Assembly: GCF_002868845.1 (NCBI RefSeq)
Contig: NZ_PKUB01000003.1
Coordinates: 831 to 64,830, forward strand
Origin: Desulfuromonas sp.
Lineage (GTDB): Bacteria; Desulfobacterota; Desulfuromonadia; Desulfuromonadales; BM501
DNA length: 64,000 nt
Direction: 5' to 3'
The notes below the pieces were generated by a model. That model made no database searches. It was not told the DNA's origin and was given only the letters and a program-made list of their open reading frames with translations. A program made the position numbers and the translations under genes. Every line of letters begins with the position of its first letter. Position 1 is the first letter of the stretch. Below, piece after piece: positions 39,001 through 46,787 of the stretch.

Positions 39001-39398
39001 TCGAGAAAGGATTCGGGGACGAAGATGTCCGAAGTCTGCTCGACCAGCAGGTAGAGCAGGTACTGGTAGTCGTGCCAGTCGAGTTCGCGGGAGAGGATCT
39101 TGTCCCAGGCCGCCCGGGCGTTGTGCGAGCCCGAGATCTCGAAGCGGCGCCGCCAGTCGCTGAGCAGCTCGGGGTCGCGCAGGATCGTGAAGCTGCGCTC
39201 GCCCGGCTTGAACAGGCGCTTCACCCAGCCGCGCAAAAAGGAAAGGGGGGTGCGGGTCGGGTCGTACTGGCGCAGCCGGCGCAAAACGAAGAGCTTGGTC
39301 TCGAAGCTCCAGCTCTCGGCCAGGGCCTCGATCTGCCTGATCCGCTTTTCCGAAAGGCGGATATAGACCGGCCGTCTAGTCTTTCGTGGTCGGGCCAT
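36051..39398 (-). CDS. Double-AAA+ protease with C-terminal Lon-type (S16) domain
   Basis: 1115 aa from the ATG at 39398 (a GTG at 39425 is an alternative). The N-terminal 150 residues are basic and helical. AAA+ domain 1 has Walker A GPTGGGKSS (about residue 163) and a sensor-like DCLLIATTDQPEQF; AAA+ domain 2 has Walker A GPPGSGKTY (about 515), Walker B AMVFFDEGDAV (about 573) and TVLTTNRLDILDPALIRSKR. The last part carries the Lon protease dyad: Ser in NVGGPSAGFALAI (about 918) and Lys in IIGGHRKKTEKV (about 963). A coiled, charged tail ends the protein. It should unfold and degrade proteins using ATP. It overlaps the upstream SPFH gene by 23 bp, so the two are co-translated and may form a membrane-tethered protease complex. 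Confidence 0.85.
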   Translation of the reverse strand: MARPRKTRRPVYIRLSEKRIRQIEALAESWSFETKLFVLRRLRQYDPTRTPLSFLRGWVKRLFKPGERSFTILRDPELLSDWRRRFEISGSHNARAAWDKILSRELDWHDYQYLLYLLVEQTSDIFVPESFLEIFRKLYHAHILKGYTEDPTVPRAPLVLVVGPTGGGKSSTVKEAVERAIFAAEVRPLIDLQAKKDDVMAGLPFWYKLEDVDPELAVRLERRRKIERLRLISRLPGVKYLFRERIGQALSSLEEEGVWVDHAMITPNDYQTAWAGEPGNYLRKAMGDPRNTCIRHLEEAHSAFGRPDQMSSVKAQQSTLVDAANILIDEITQGKRDCLLIATTDQPEQFDPAIYQRFVERGLVIDIGDLWKDPANLREVVRMELKRNNCTFGEGTGPLVVSETALEAAVERLYPIFRELSLRILPAYVRRLIDSLLAIKGDFRPGYLDDQLLVRDALKEVARNVYGSLFKDVVGHMDRGVRWEDYIGGIKNEFSEMVNNSLYYHVSEEKGVVLTGPPGSGKTYMVRSWLGDNTDVQDLAVHLGHLSDPVRPVEGMVENLEKVYDIAKMLSPAMVFFDEGDAVAPRRSQQGGSPYDKVTNKFLSIIDGESTLNRVFTVLTTNRLDILDPALIRSKRLKVLNVIGHMRDEDALSIMRKELVGIPLDEGLTFEEMLRQARGICETPADFTAFAEKLRSQRSTEIEVLDKLMHDVDKPEEDRARFVRFNYKILQGLLEGTAGEGELAARARQGEEALLACLDTVAERLGRARAKGEHPITAWHLHSARQQIASSPTRKGKQQLDEFLETELSREPQVGFVVGVGANDTSGVLLPIASSLVYRVHPEKIVVTGAVSTSAPGAAELDLAVQMTQQSAQEALTLVENYLQSLQPDINVFRLVGRYLEGYTLHHQLLSASYNVGGPSAGFALAINTLSVLLCLPVLNDFGITGAPWTKGAQKGEVGASVIIGGHRKKTEKVLQYLSRMFMPLQNYQDLEPELLEAYRIEGRDIRGVQSFSSLVPEIMFFGPSHFQQFGEYQDLRRKSDLQGRGEDEKADERGDLEAAAAALRKQAEEEIRRRLEAMRQYVEQGGDSLASLERILRQPQPATTEEEKAKGPFN

Positions 39399-40338
39399 AG
39401 GGCGGCTTCCGGTCTTTGCGGGCACCCGCGGTCGGAGCCGGCAGCGTCACGGGGGGCGCCGATCCCGTGGTGTTGAGCACGAAGGTGTTCTGCCCCTGCT
39501 GGTTCTTCTCGTAGGCGGTGGCCCACTTCTGCTGGTTGAGGAAATCGAAGAGGTAGCGGTCGCTGTCGGCGCTGAGGCCGAGGGAGCGGCGGAAATCGCT
39601 GATCGACTCGCTGTAGGCCGCGTAGAGCTTGCGGGTCCGGCTCGCCTCGAGGTCGGCGGCGTAGTTCTCCGCCTCGGCGATGAGTTCGCGGCGCTTCTTC
39701 TCCTCGCTGGCCGCGGCCAGGGTGTCGCCGAAGCGGGTGTCGCGCAACACGAATGAGACGACCTCGATGCCGTACTTCTCCTCCAGGGTCGGGCCCCCCG
39801 CGTTGATCGGGCGATCCTTGAGATCCGAGAAAATCTCCTCCTTAATCGTCTCGCGCCCGGAGATCAGCTCGTCGATGGTGCGGCTCTGCATGACGTCATT
39901 GACGATGCCGTCAAAGTCGTTCTGCAGAAGGCTCTGGGGGAGTTTGTTCTCGATCCCCCAGCGCTCCAGGTCCCTGATGCGGTAGGTGAGCATGGCGCTC
40001 GTCCAGAGGGCGACGTTCCCCTTGGAGATGATGCGCTGGGTCTCCGGCTGGCCCCCCAGATAAAGCTCCTGGTTCATCAGCGGCACCTCCAACTCCAGCC
40101 GGGTGAAGAAGGGTAGCCGCCCGTGCCAGCCGACGTCCTCCACCACCCGCCTCTCGCCGGAGAGGGTCTCGACGATCACCGCGTAGTTGCGGCGGACCTT
40201 GTAGATCGTCTTGGTGGCATAGACCAGAACCACCCCGTAATAAATCGCCCCCCCCACCAGGAGAGTGGAAAAGACCCGGCGCAGGAAAGTCTTGATTCTG
40301 GCCCGCTGCAGCAGTCGAAATCGTTGTTCCGGTTCCAC
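39376..40338 (-). CDS. SPFH/prohibitin-like membrane protein
   Basis: About 320 aa. One N-terminal membrane segment (VFSTLLVGGAIYYGVVLVY) precedes the SPFH/Band-7 core: YAVIVETLSGERRVVEDVGWHGRLPFFTRLELEVPLMNQ and LTYRIRDLERW, SRTIDELISGRETIKEEIF, GIEVVSFVLRDTRF, then a helical tail of alanine and glutamate (EEKKRRELIAEAENYAADLEA). GTG at 40338 has ggggg upstream and is preferred; GTG 40344 and TTG 40368 are alternatives, but 40368 overlaps the promoter box. Prohibitin/HflKC proteins scaffold membrane proteases. Its stop lies inside the Lon-like gene, which supports a functional pair. Confidence 0.82.
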   Translation of the reverse strand: MEPEQRFRLLQRARIKTFLRRVFSTLLVGGAIYYGVVLVYATKTIYKVRRNYAVIVETLSGERRVVEDVGWHGRLPFFTRLELEVPLMNQELYLGGQPETQRIISKGNVALWTSAMLTYRIRDLERWGIENKLPQSLLQNDFDGIVNDVMQSRTIDELISGRETIKEEIFSDLKDRPINAGGPTLEEKYGIEVVSFVLRDTRFGDTLAAASEEKKRRELIAEAENYAADLEASRTRKLYAAYSESISDFRRSLGLSADSDRYLFDFLNQQKWATAYEKNQQGQNTFVLNTTGSAPPVTLPAPTAGARKDRKPPYGPTTKD

Positions 40339-40367
40339 AGGCACACCCCCGAGTTGACGTTGGAACA

Positions 40368-40376
40368 ATTATAACA
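40368..40376 (-). promoter_or_regulatory. Extended -10 promoter of the SPFH/Lon-like operon
   Basis: TGtTATAAT on the minus strand is a perfect extended -10 element; no good -35 is seen. The predicted transcription start near 40361 excludes the TTG at 40368 as the start codon. Confidence 0.55.
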
Positions 40377-40589
40377 TCTTTTTATTGGATAAAGCCGGTC
40401 GGACAGAAATCGCTTTTATCATTAAAAAGATCGTCCGGACACAGCCATTCCAGACATCTCCATGAAGCACTGCCCCCTGAAATATCAAACAGTGTTTATC
40501 TCTACCCGATTGAAACCCGCGCCACCCTGTGGTAACGTTCGAAAATCATTAAAAACGACCCACTCACCCGCAGACGCCGGAGGGACCCC

Positions 40590-41720
40590 ATGGCCAGCAC
40601 CGTCTATTTCGCCGACATGCGCGCGGGACACCGCGAGAACCTTTTCGACAAACTGGAACGCCTCCTCGAAGAGGCGGGCATCGACGGCATCGTCGACCGC
40701 GGCGACCTCGCCGCCCTCAAGGTCCACTTCGGCGAGAAGGGAGGACACGCCTTTGTGCGCCCCCCCTTCCTGCGCCGGATCGTCGAGGCGGTCAAAGCCC
40801 TCGGAGGCCGCCCCTTCCTCACCGACAGCTGCACCCTCTACCCCGGCGAGCGCAAGGAAGCGGTCTCGGCCCTTTCCTGCGGCATCGAGAACGGCTTCGC
40901 CTACGCCGTCGTCGGCGCCCCCCTGGTCATGGCCGACGGCCTGCGCGGCCAGTCGGCCCGCCGGGTGGAGATCGGCGGCGAATTCTTCCAGGACGTGAGC
41001 ATCGGCCTGGAGATCCTCGAAGCCGATGCCCTGATCGCCGTCTCTCACTTCAAATGCCACGAGCTGACCGGCTTCGGCGGCGCTCTCAAGAACCTCGGCA
41101 TGGGCTGTTCCAGCCGCGAGGGAAAGCTGGATATGCACTCCAACGTCGCCCCGGTCGTCGCGGAGAAGTTCTGCACCGCCTGCGCCGCCTGCCTCAAGGC
41201 CTGCGTCCACGACGCCATCGCCATGGTGGAGGGAATCGCAAAAATCGACCCCGACAAGTGCGCCGGCTGCGGCCGCTGCATCACCGTCTGCGAGGAGAAG
41301 GCGATCCAGATCCAGTGGAACGCCGAGGCGCCCCTGGTCATGAAGAAGATGGCCGAGTACGCCAAGGGGGCGGTGCACGGCAAGCAGGGCAAGACCCTCT
41401 ACGTCAACTTCGTCACCCAGATCTCGCCGGCATGCGACTGCTACGGCCACTCGGACGCCCCGATCGTCGCCGACCAGGGGATCGCCGTCTCCACCGACCC
41501 GGTCGCCCTCGACCAGGCCTGCGCCGACCTCGTCAACGCCGCCCCGGGCCTGCCCGGCACCGTCCTCGGCGACCCGGCCGCCGCCGGGGCCGACAAGTTC
41601 CGCGCCGTCTACCCCCACATCGACTGGGAGGCCACCCTCGAGCAGGCCGAGAAGATCGGCCTCGGCAGCCGCCGGTACGAGCTGGTGAAACTGGAGCCGA
41701 AAAGCCCGAAGGGGTGGTAG
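40590..41720 (+). CDS. DUF362 protein with two [4Fe-4S] ferredoxin motifs
   Basis: 376 aa. The first 190 residues and the last 90 form a DUF362 fold (LAALKVHFGEKGGHAFVRPP; FLTDSCTLYPGERKEA; SHFKCHELTGFGGALKNLGMG). In the middle two CxxCxxCxxxC clusters are complete: CTACAACLKAC (about residue 194) and CAGCGRCITVC (about 223). It should be a soluble iron-sulfur electron carrier; DUF362 proteins sit in various redox operons and no substrate is known. Preceded by 245 bp of non-coding sequence and followed by a terminator. Confidence 0.93.
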   Translation: MASTVYFADMRAGHRENLFDKLERLLEEAGIDGIVDRGDLAALKVHFGEKGGHAFVRPPFLRRIVEAVKALGGRPFLTDSCTLYPGERKEAVSALSCGIENGFAYAVVGAPLVMADGLRGQSARRVEIGGEFFQDVSIGLEILEADALIAVSHFKCHELTGFGGALKNLGMGCSSREGKLDMHSNVAPVVAEKFCTACAACLKACVHDAIAMVEGIAKIDPDKCAGCGRCITVCEEKAIQIQWNAEAPLVMKKMAEYAKGAVHGKQGKTLYVNFVTQISPACDCYGHSDAPIVADQGIAVSTDPVALDQACADLVNAAPGLPGTVLGDPAAAGADKFRAVYPHIDWEATLEQAEKIGLGSRRYELVKLEPKSPKGW

Positions 41721-41751
41721 CGGGGCGAACGCCCCGGCAAGAGCAGGCTGA

Positions 41752-41787
41752 AAGCGCCGCGCCCGGAGGGTTGCGGCGCTTTTTTTG
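41752..41787 (+). terminator. Intrinsic terminator after the DUF362 gene
   Basis: Stem aagcgccgc (41752-41760) with gcggcgctt (41773-41781), followed by a run of seven T. The remaining gene-free bases to 42004 show nothing recognisable. Confidence 0.88.
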
Positions 41788-42004
41788 AGTGCGGCAACGG
41801 GAAGGCCCCCCGGGGAGACGGGAGGCCGGCAGAAACGAGCAGGCTGAATCACCTGCTTTCGGTTTGCCCTTGAAGCCCCCGCCCTGCCCTGAGCCCCCGT
41901 CGGCTTTTACGGTTCATCAGGGCCCCGCGCTTCCGCGGAAAGGCCCCGGGGCGGCGTGCTTCAAGGACAAACACTTGGAGAGCACCCGTTAAACGCGAAA
42001 CACC

Positions 42005-42436
42005 TCAGTGATGGCTCATCGACTCGATCGCCTCGTTGACCTGGGCGCGAAAGCTGTCGGAGGGGTGCACCACCACTTCACGACTGCCGACCGTCGCCTT
42101 ATAGCGATCATCGCTTTCGTTGGCCTCGTAGATCTCCCGCAACCGATCGGAGAGCGACTGCAGTTGCCGGGGCTCAACCCCATGCTCATCGACCAGGGTT
42201 TTGAAGTTGATCACCCGATCCCCCTCGATCCAGGCGATGCCGAACTTTTTCGGGGGCTTGCCGATAAAGACGATGCCTCCATCTTCTCCCGGCACCACCT
42301 CCACAGGCTCATGCACCTTTTCGAAGAGGGCCTGGAGCTGGCCGCTGATTTTTTCCAAATGTCCCGCGACCGGGCCAGCCGGGTCCAGGTCCGGGTAATC
42401 CAGCTTATTGCCGAACATTTTGTTGAAAAATCCCAT
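42005..42436 (-). CDS. Conserved hypothetical protein, 143 aa
   Basis: ATG at 42436 behind aaggag. The soluble acidic product starts MGFFNKMFGNKLDYPDLD. It contains helical stretches (VAGHLEKISGQLQALFEKVHEPVEVV) followed by beta-like sequence (GGIVFIGKPPKKFGIAWIEGDRVINFKTL) and a helical end. No catalytic motif, signal peptide or membrane segment is visible. I do not recognise the family. A TATAAT element (42486-42481) upstream on the same strand is a candidate promoter box. Confidence 0.7.
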   Translation of the reverse strand: MGFFNKMFGNKLDYPDLDPAGPVAGHLEKISGQLQALFEKVHEPVEVVPGEDGGIVFIGKPPKKFGIAWIEGDRVINFKTLVDEHGVEPRQLQSLSDRLREIYEANESDDRYKATVGSREVVVHPSDSFRAQVNEAIESMSHH

Positions 42437-42656
42437 AAGATGGCTCCTTTCCTGCCGACGGGTTAATTATTTATAACAGTATTATAGTCTGCCGCTTTTT
42501 CAAGACCTGAGGGACACTGCATAGGACGGATGGGGGTCAAGAGCCCCTGCCCCCGGCAGGAGCGGGGAAACAGAGGATGCCTTGTCGTTTCGGGGAGACG
42601 TGTGCTATAAGAGTTCGTCCATGAAGTGACTCTTTGGAGGGACGATGGAATGAAGC

Positions 42657-42693
42657 AAAAGGCGCCGTGACCGATTGGGTTGTGGCGCCTTTT
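42657..42693 (+). terminator. Hairpin with flanking T-tract in the 42437-42744 gene-free stretch
   Basis: Perfect 10-bp stem aaaaggcgcc (42657-42666) and ggcgcctttt (42684-42693). No gene precedes it on the plus strand within the stretch, so it might terminate an unannotated short RNA beginning near 42600. I see no further feature here. Confidence 0.5.
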
Positions 42694-42744
42694 CTCTTGA
42701 ACCCCAAAGAACAATTTGCCCAACCTGAACATTTGAGGTGATTC

Positions 42745-42990
42745 TTGACCGAAGAGAAGCAACCCGACCACCCCGAAGAGGGGGTGGAGGTCCCGTACGA
42801 GCAGATCAACCCGGACACGCTGCGGACCATGATCCAGGAATTCGTGACCAGGGACTGGTCGGACTTCGGGGACGACAGCTATACGATGGAGGGCAAGATC
42901 GCGCAGGTGCTTCAACAGTTGCGGGACAAAAAGGTCAAGGTCGTTTTCGACCTGAAGTCACAGACCGCCAATATCGTCGTTCGCCGCTGA
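42745..42990 (+). CDS. yheU: UPF0270 (YheU-like) small protein
   Basis: 81 aa from a TTG at 42745 (gaggtg four to five bases upstream). VPYEQINPDTLRTMIQEFVTRDWSDFG and the charged VLQQLRDKKVKVVFDLKSQTANIV segment match E. coli YheU of UPF0270, function unknown. It is soluble. OsmC follows 80 bp downstream on the same strand. Confidence 0.82.
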   Translation: MTEEKQPDHPEEGVEVPYEQINPDTLRTMIQEFVTRDWSDFGDDSYTMEGKIAQVLQQLRDKKVKVVFDLKSQTANIVVRR

Positions 42991-43070
42991 ACCGGGTCCC
43001 CACCGGCCCGAAGACGGAGACACCCCTCGGGGAGAAAACAGCCTCCCCACCAAACAGAAGAGGAGAACAT

Positions 43071-43460
43071 ATGTCCATGGAGATCACATTCCCCGGCGGC
43101 CTGGCCATCGAAGCCCACTTCGACGGCCTCACCCTGCGCACCGACCAGCCCGAAGCGGGCGGCGGCGAAGGCAGCGCCCCCTCCCCCTTCGACACCTTCC
43201 TCGCCTCCATCGGCACCTGCTCCGGTTTTTTCGCCCTGCGCTTCTGCCAGCAGCGCAAACTCTCCACCGACGGCCTGAAGATCACCCTCGACACCGCCAA
43301 GGGGAGCGGGGCGCGCAAGCTCGACCGCATCACCCTGACGATCCACCTGCCCGAGGGGTTCCCCGACAAGTACCGGGACGCCATCGTCAAGGCGACGGAC
43401 ATGTGCGCGGTGAAGAAGGTGATCCAGAATCCGCCCGATTTCGAGACGGTGGTGGTATAG
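43071..43460 (+). CDS. OsmC-family protein
   Basis: 129 aa from the ATG at 43071 (aggag upstream). Typical OsmC features: PSPFDTFLASIGTCSGFFALRFCQQRKL, with two cysteines (about residues 50 and 58) in the positions used as peroxidatic and resolving pair, and the C-terminal sheet DMCAVKKVIQNPPDFE. Such proteins reduce organic hydroperoxides or bind thiol adducts. Length is that of the short OsmC/YhfA-like branch. Confidence 0.9.
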   Translation: MSMEITFPGGLAIEAHFDGLTLRTDQPEAGGGEGSAPSPFDTFLASIGTCSGFFALRFCQQRKLSTDGLKITLDTAKGSGARKLDRITLTIHLPEGFPDKYRDAIVKATDMCAVKKVIQNPPDFETVVV

Positions 43461-43558
43461 GGACAGAGGTCTCGCCCCCTGACGGCAACGACTGGTGGGT
43501 GGGAGGCTTGGACCGAGTCGGCTCCAGGCATTTCAGGTAGACTGTATAAAAAAGGGAA

Positions 43559-43801
43559 CTAGAGAGGCGTGTAGTCCTGCGGGCGAGGCACCTCGACCAT
43601 TTCGCACTCCTGCTCCAGGGCCGCCAGCAGGGCCTCGGCGTCGGCCGAGCGGGAGGGGGGCCAGGCGATCTCCACGACCGCCTCGCGGGGTGCGAGGGTG
43701 CGCACGAAGGCGAGACCGTCGTAGCTCTCGAGGGTGAAGCGCAGGGTGGCGATCTGCTGCTTCGGCAGGCGGTAGCAGCGTTTTTCGAAGGGCGAGTCCA
43801 T
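43559..43801 (-). CDS. DUF4911-like small protein
   Basis: 80 aa, ATG at 43801 with aaggaaccc nearby. Sequence RCYRLPKQQIATLRFTLESYDGLAFVRTLAPREAVVEIAWPPS has the pattern I associate with DUF4911, a short alpha/beta domain of Geobacter-like bacteria. No motif suggests function. It is divergent from the alanine dehydrogenase gene, with 143 bp between them. Confidence 0.6.
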   Translation of the reverse strand: MDSPFEKRCYRLPKQQIATLRFTLESYDGLAFVRTLAPREAVVEIAWPPSRSADAEALLAALEQECEMVEVPRPQDYTPL

Positions 43802-43887
43802 GGGGTTCCTTCCGGGGAGTGGAAGGGGCCATCGTAGCAGAGCCGGAGCGGGGGGACAATCCCCGGAATGGGACCGCCCCTTTATGC

Positions 43888-43916
43888 TTGACGTATCGGG
43901 TAAAAAAAGTTATTTT
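43888..43916 (+). promoter_or_regulatory. Putative sigma-70 promoter for ald
   Basis: TTGACG (43888-43893), 17-bp spacer, TATTTT (43911-43916), 28 bp before the ATG at 43945. Confidence 0.6.
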
Positions 43917-43944
43917 CCCTAAACAATTTTTAGCAGAATTTAAA

Positions 43945-45051
43945 ATGATTATTGGCGTCCCCAAGGAAACCAAGACCCGCGAGTACCGGGTCGGCATGAC
44001 CCCCGCCGGGGTGCGCGCCCTGGTGGAAGACGGCCACACCGTCCTGGTGGAGACCGGCGCCGGGGCCGGCAGCGGCATCGCCGATGCCGAGTACCAGAAG
44101 GCCGGGGTCCGGCTGATCGAGGAGCCGGAGGCCCTCTTCGCGCAAGGGGAGCTGATCGTCAAGGTCAAGGAGCCCCTGGAGAGGGAGCTGGAGCTGCTGC
44201 GCGAAGGCCAGCTCCTCTTCACCTACCTGCACCTCGCCCCGGCCCCCCGCCTCACCGCGGCCCTGCTGGAGCGAAAAGTCACCGGCATCGCCTACGAGAC
44301 GGTGCAGCTGGACGACGGCAGCCTCCCCCTGCTCCACCCGATGAGCGAGGTGGCCGGCCGCATGGCGGTCCAGGTGGGGGCCCACTACCTGCAGAAGGAA
44401 CAGGGGGGCAAGGGAGTCCTGCTCGGCGGGGCGCCGGGAGTGAAGCCCGCCCGGGTGGTGATCCTCGGGGCCGGCACCGTCGGCAGCAACGCGGTGCGCA
44501 TCGCCGTCGGCATGGGCGCCGAGGTGACGGTGCTCGACATCGACCCGGGCCGCCTGGCCTTTCTGGACGACCACTACGGCAACCGGGTGCGGACCCTCAT
44601 GTCCAACTCGCAGAACATCGAGGACGAGGTCATCCGGGCCGACCTGATCGTCGGCGCGGTGCTGGTGACCGGGGGGCGGGCCCCGCTCCTGGTCAGCCGG
44701 GAGCTGGTCGGGCGCATGAGCCCGGGGAGCGTCATCGTCGATGTCGCCGTCGACCAGGGCGGCTGCGTCGCGACCACCCGGGCCACCACCCACGACGACC
44801 CGGTCTACACCGTCGACGGGGTGCTCCACTACGGGGTGGCCAACATGCCGGGGGCGGTGAGCCGCACCAGCACCTACGCCCTGACCAACAGCACCCTGCC
44901 CTGCGTGCGCAAGATCGCCGGGCTGGGCCTGGCCGGGGCGACCCGCGCGGACGCTCCCCTGGCGCGAGGGGTCAACACCCACGCCGGGGTGCTGCGCAAC
45001 GAATCGGTGGCCCGGGCCCTCGACCTGCCCTGGGAGCCCTACGGCCCCTGA
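43945..45051 (+). CDS. ald: Alanine dehydrogenase
   Basis: 368 aa. [23 protein letters not shown] is the family N-terminus; the catalytic Lys and His lie in KVKEPLERE and YLHLAP. The NAD-binding Rossmann loop is [17 protein letters not shown] (about residue 170) and the acidic residue after strand 2 is DIDPGR. The C-terminal [20 protein letters not shown] is a hallmark. It deaminates alanine to pyruvate and ammonia with NAD. The upstream extension of the frame is dropped because the promoter lies there; no strong ribosome site is visible. Confidence 0.96.
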   Translation: MIIGVPKETKTREYRVGMTPAGVRALVEDGHTVLVETGAGAGSGIADAEYQKAGVRLIEEPEALFAQGELIVKVKEPLERELELLREGQLLFTYLHLAPAPRLTAALLERKVTGIAYETVQLDDGSLPLLHPMSEVAGRMAVQVGAHYLQKEQGGKGVLLGGAPGVKPARVVILGAGTVGSNAVRIAVGMGAEVTVLDIDPGRLAFLDDHYGNRVRTLMSNSQNIEDEVIRADLIVGAVLVTGGRAPLLVSRELVGRMSPGSVIVDVAVDQGGCVATTRATTHDDPVYTVDGVLHYGVANMPGAVSRTSTYALTNSTLPCVRKIAGLGLAGATRADAPLARGVNTHAGVLRNESVARALDLPWEPYGP

Positions 45052-45142
45052 AAGACGAACCAGAATTTCGCAGGTATTTCTTTTTCAGCCATCAAACCTC
45101 CTCCAAAGGCGGCTTTTCCCAGAAAAAGAAGTATTTTGCATC

Positions 45143-45172
45143 CCCCCGGGCTCCCACCCGGGGGTTTTTTTA
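45143..45172 (+). terminator. Intrinsic terminator after ald
   Basis: Stem cccccggg (45143-45150) and cccggggg (45157-45164) with a T-tract (ttttttta) directly after. Confidence 0.9.
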
Positions 45173-45255
45173 TCTTTTTTTTCGTGACATCGGCTGTGAA
45201 TTTGACTTCATCATCAATAACGGGAATGGCAGTTCACCCCAAACCCAAAGCCTGT

Positions 45256-45340
45256 CTCACGCAAAGCCGCAAAGACGCCAAGGAGGGCATCAAGGCGAGT
45301 TTCAACGACTTTCTTTGCGCCCTTTGCGGACTTGAGTGAG
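45256..45340. repeat. Imperfect palindrome with internal gcaaag direct repeats
   Basis: Outer arms ctcac (45256-45260) and gtgag (45336-45340) enclose cgcaaagccgcaaag on the left and ctttgcgccctttgcg on the right. This arrangement resembles the intergenic palindromic repeats common in Geobacter-like genomes; only one copy is seen in this window. The gene-free stretch 45052-45373 holds this and the ald terminator. Confidence 0.55.
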
Positions 45341-45373
45341 CGCAAGCGAAGGGGCGTGAGGCCGATTCTGGTT

Positions 45374-46240
45374 TCAAACGCCGGGGATGTGGTGATCGAG
45401 CAGAAAGCGGGCGATGCTCCGCTTGGGGGGCAGGGACGGCAGGTCATCGACGGGAAACCAGCGGGCGTCCTCCAGTTCCTTCTCCTCCACCTGCACCTCG
45501 CCGCCGTCGTACTCGGCGACGAAGCCCGCCATGAGCTGGCTCGGGAAGGGCCAGCACTGGCTGCCGACGTAGCGGACGTCCCGGATCCGAATCCCCGTCT
45601 CCTCCAGCACCTCCCGCGCCGCCGCCTCCTCCAGGGACTCGCCGAACTCCAGGAACCCCGCCACGAGGCTGTAGCGCCCGGGCGGCCACTCGGCCTTGCG
45701 GGTGAGGAGGACCTCTCCGGGGCGTCGCACCAGGACGATGGCGCAGGGGTGGATGTGGGGGTAGTGGAGGGCGCCGCAGGGGAGGCAGCTCTTGCCCCAC
45801 TCGCCGGCGATGGGCTCGAGGGCGCCGCCGCAGCGGGAGCAGAAGCGGCTGCCGCGCTCCCAGTGCAGGACCTGGCCGGCGACACCGCCGAGGGAGAGGA
45901 GATCGACCGGCAGGTCGGGCCGGGAAGCGAGGATGTCGCGGGCGACAAGGCCCGGCGGGAGGCCGGTCGCCCGGGACAGGGCCAGGGCGCGGCAGGGGCG
46001 GCCGTCCCAGGTGCCGAGGCGGACCGCCTTCGGCTCCAGGGCCCGGAGCTCCTCCGGCAGGAGGCCGAAGGAAAGTCCGGGGGGCTCTCCCTCGCGGACC
46101 AGCAATTCGGTGCCGCGCAGGATCGCCCAGACCCCCGCCTCGCCCCCGTCGGGGCCGGGAGGGAGCAGGCTCAGGCGTTCCTTCACGCACTCGCTGTTGA
46201 AGGGAAGGAAAAGGGGGGACGGGAAGGTCTCGGGGAGCAC
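45374..46240 (-). CDS. nudC: NAD(+) diphosphatase-type NUDIX hydrolase
   Basis: 288 aa from a GTG at 46240. Four cysteines form a zinc ribbon (FCSRCGGALEPIAGEWGKSC, LPC) near residue 134. The NUDIX box runs from GFLEFGESLEEAAAREVLEETGI (about residue 195) and the NudC-type SQCWPFPSQLM sequence follows directly. NudC cleaves NADH, NAD and NAD-capped RNA. It starts 5 bp after the end of a second NUDIX gene, so the pair is probably co-transcribed. Confidence 0.92.
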   Translation of the reverse strand: MLPETFPSPLFLPFNSECVKERLSLLPPGPDGGEAGVWAILRGTELLVREGEPPGLSFGLLPEELRALEPKAVRLGTWDGRPCRALALSRATGLPPGLVARDILASRPDLPVDLLSLGGVAGQVLHWERGSRFCSRCGGALEPIAGEWGKSCLPCGALHYPHIHPCAIVLVRRPGEVLLTRKAEWPPGRYSLVAGFLEFGESLEEAAAREVLEETGIRIRDVRYVGSQCWPFPSQLMAGFVAEYDGGEVQVEEKELEDARWFPVDDLPSLPPKRSIARFLLDHHIPGV

Positions 46241-46245
46241 CGCTC

Positions 46246-46767
46246 TCAGCCCTCCCCGGACCCGGCATAAAGGAGGAGGGCCAGCTGGGTCTTGCCGTCG
46301 GGGATCTCACCGGCCCGCACCATGCGCAGCGCCTCCTCGAGGGGGAGGGTGAAGACCTCGATGTATTCGTCGGGCTCGGGGGCCCGGGGGACGGGGCTCA
46401 GATCCCGGGCCAGGTAGAGGTGGACCACCTCGTCGCAGAAGCCGACGGCGGTGAGCATCTACCCGAGCTTCTCCACCCTGGCGGCGCGGTAGCCGACCTC
46501 CTCCACGAGTTCGCGGCGCACGCAGGCCTCGGGAGACTCGTCCGGCTCGAGGCGGCCGGCGGGGATCTCCACGACCATGCCGCCTCCGGCGGGGCGAAAC
46601 TGGCGGATCAGGACGACCTCGCCGTTCTCCAGCAGGGGCAGGACGGCGGCCCCGCCGGGATGGCGGACGATCTCGAAGTCGGCCTCGCGCCCGTCGGGCA
46701 GGCGGTGCCCCTCGATGGCGAGGGAGACGATCCGGCCGCTGAATATCTCCTCCTTCCTGACCTTCAT
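46246..46767 (-). pseudogene. ADP-ribose pyrophosphatase-like NUDIX gene interrupted by in-frame TAG
   Basis: Frame from ATG 46767 (ggagg upstream) to TGA 46246, 173 codons, with one internal TAG at 46461-46459 (codon 103). Pieces before and after are in the same frame: EIPAGRLEPDESPEACVRRELVEEVGY holds the NUDIX box, then YRAARVEKLG, the TAG, then MLTAVGFCDEVVHLYLARDL, a NudF-type continuation. Glu (GAG) is a plausible original residue. The first 102 residues alone would lack the C-terminal strands. It is followed 5 bp later by nudC. Real mutation, readthrough or sequencing error cannot be separated here. Confidence 0.8.
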
Positions 46768-46787
46768 GGCTGGGCCTCCGCGGGCGC

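Noticed and set aside
36876-39476. Plus-strand 866-aa frame opposite the Lon-like gene
   Set aside because: It is the antisense shadow of a high-GC gene: low-complexity, no recognised motif, while the minus strand has intact AAA+ and Lon motifs.
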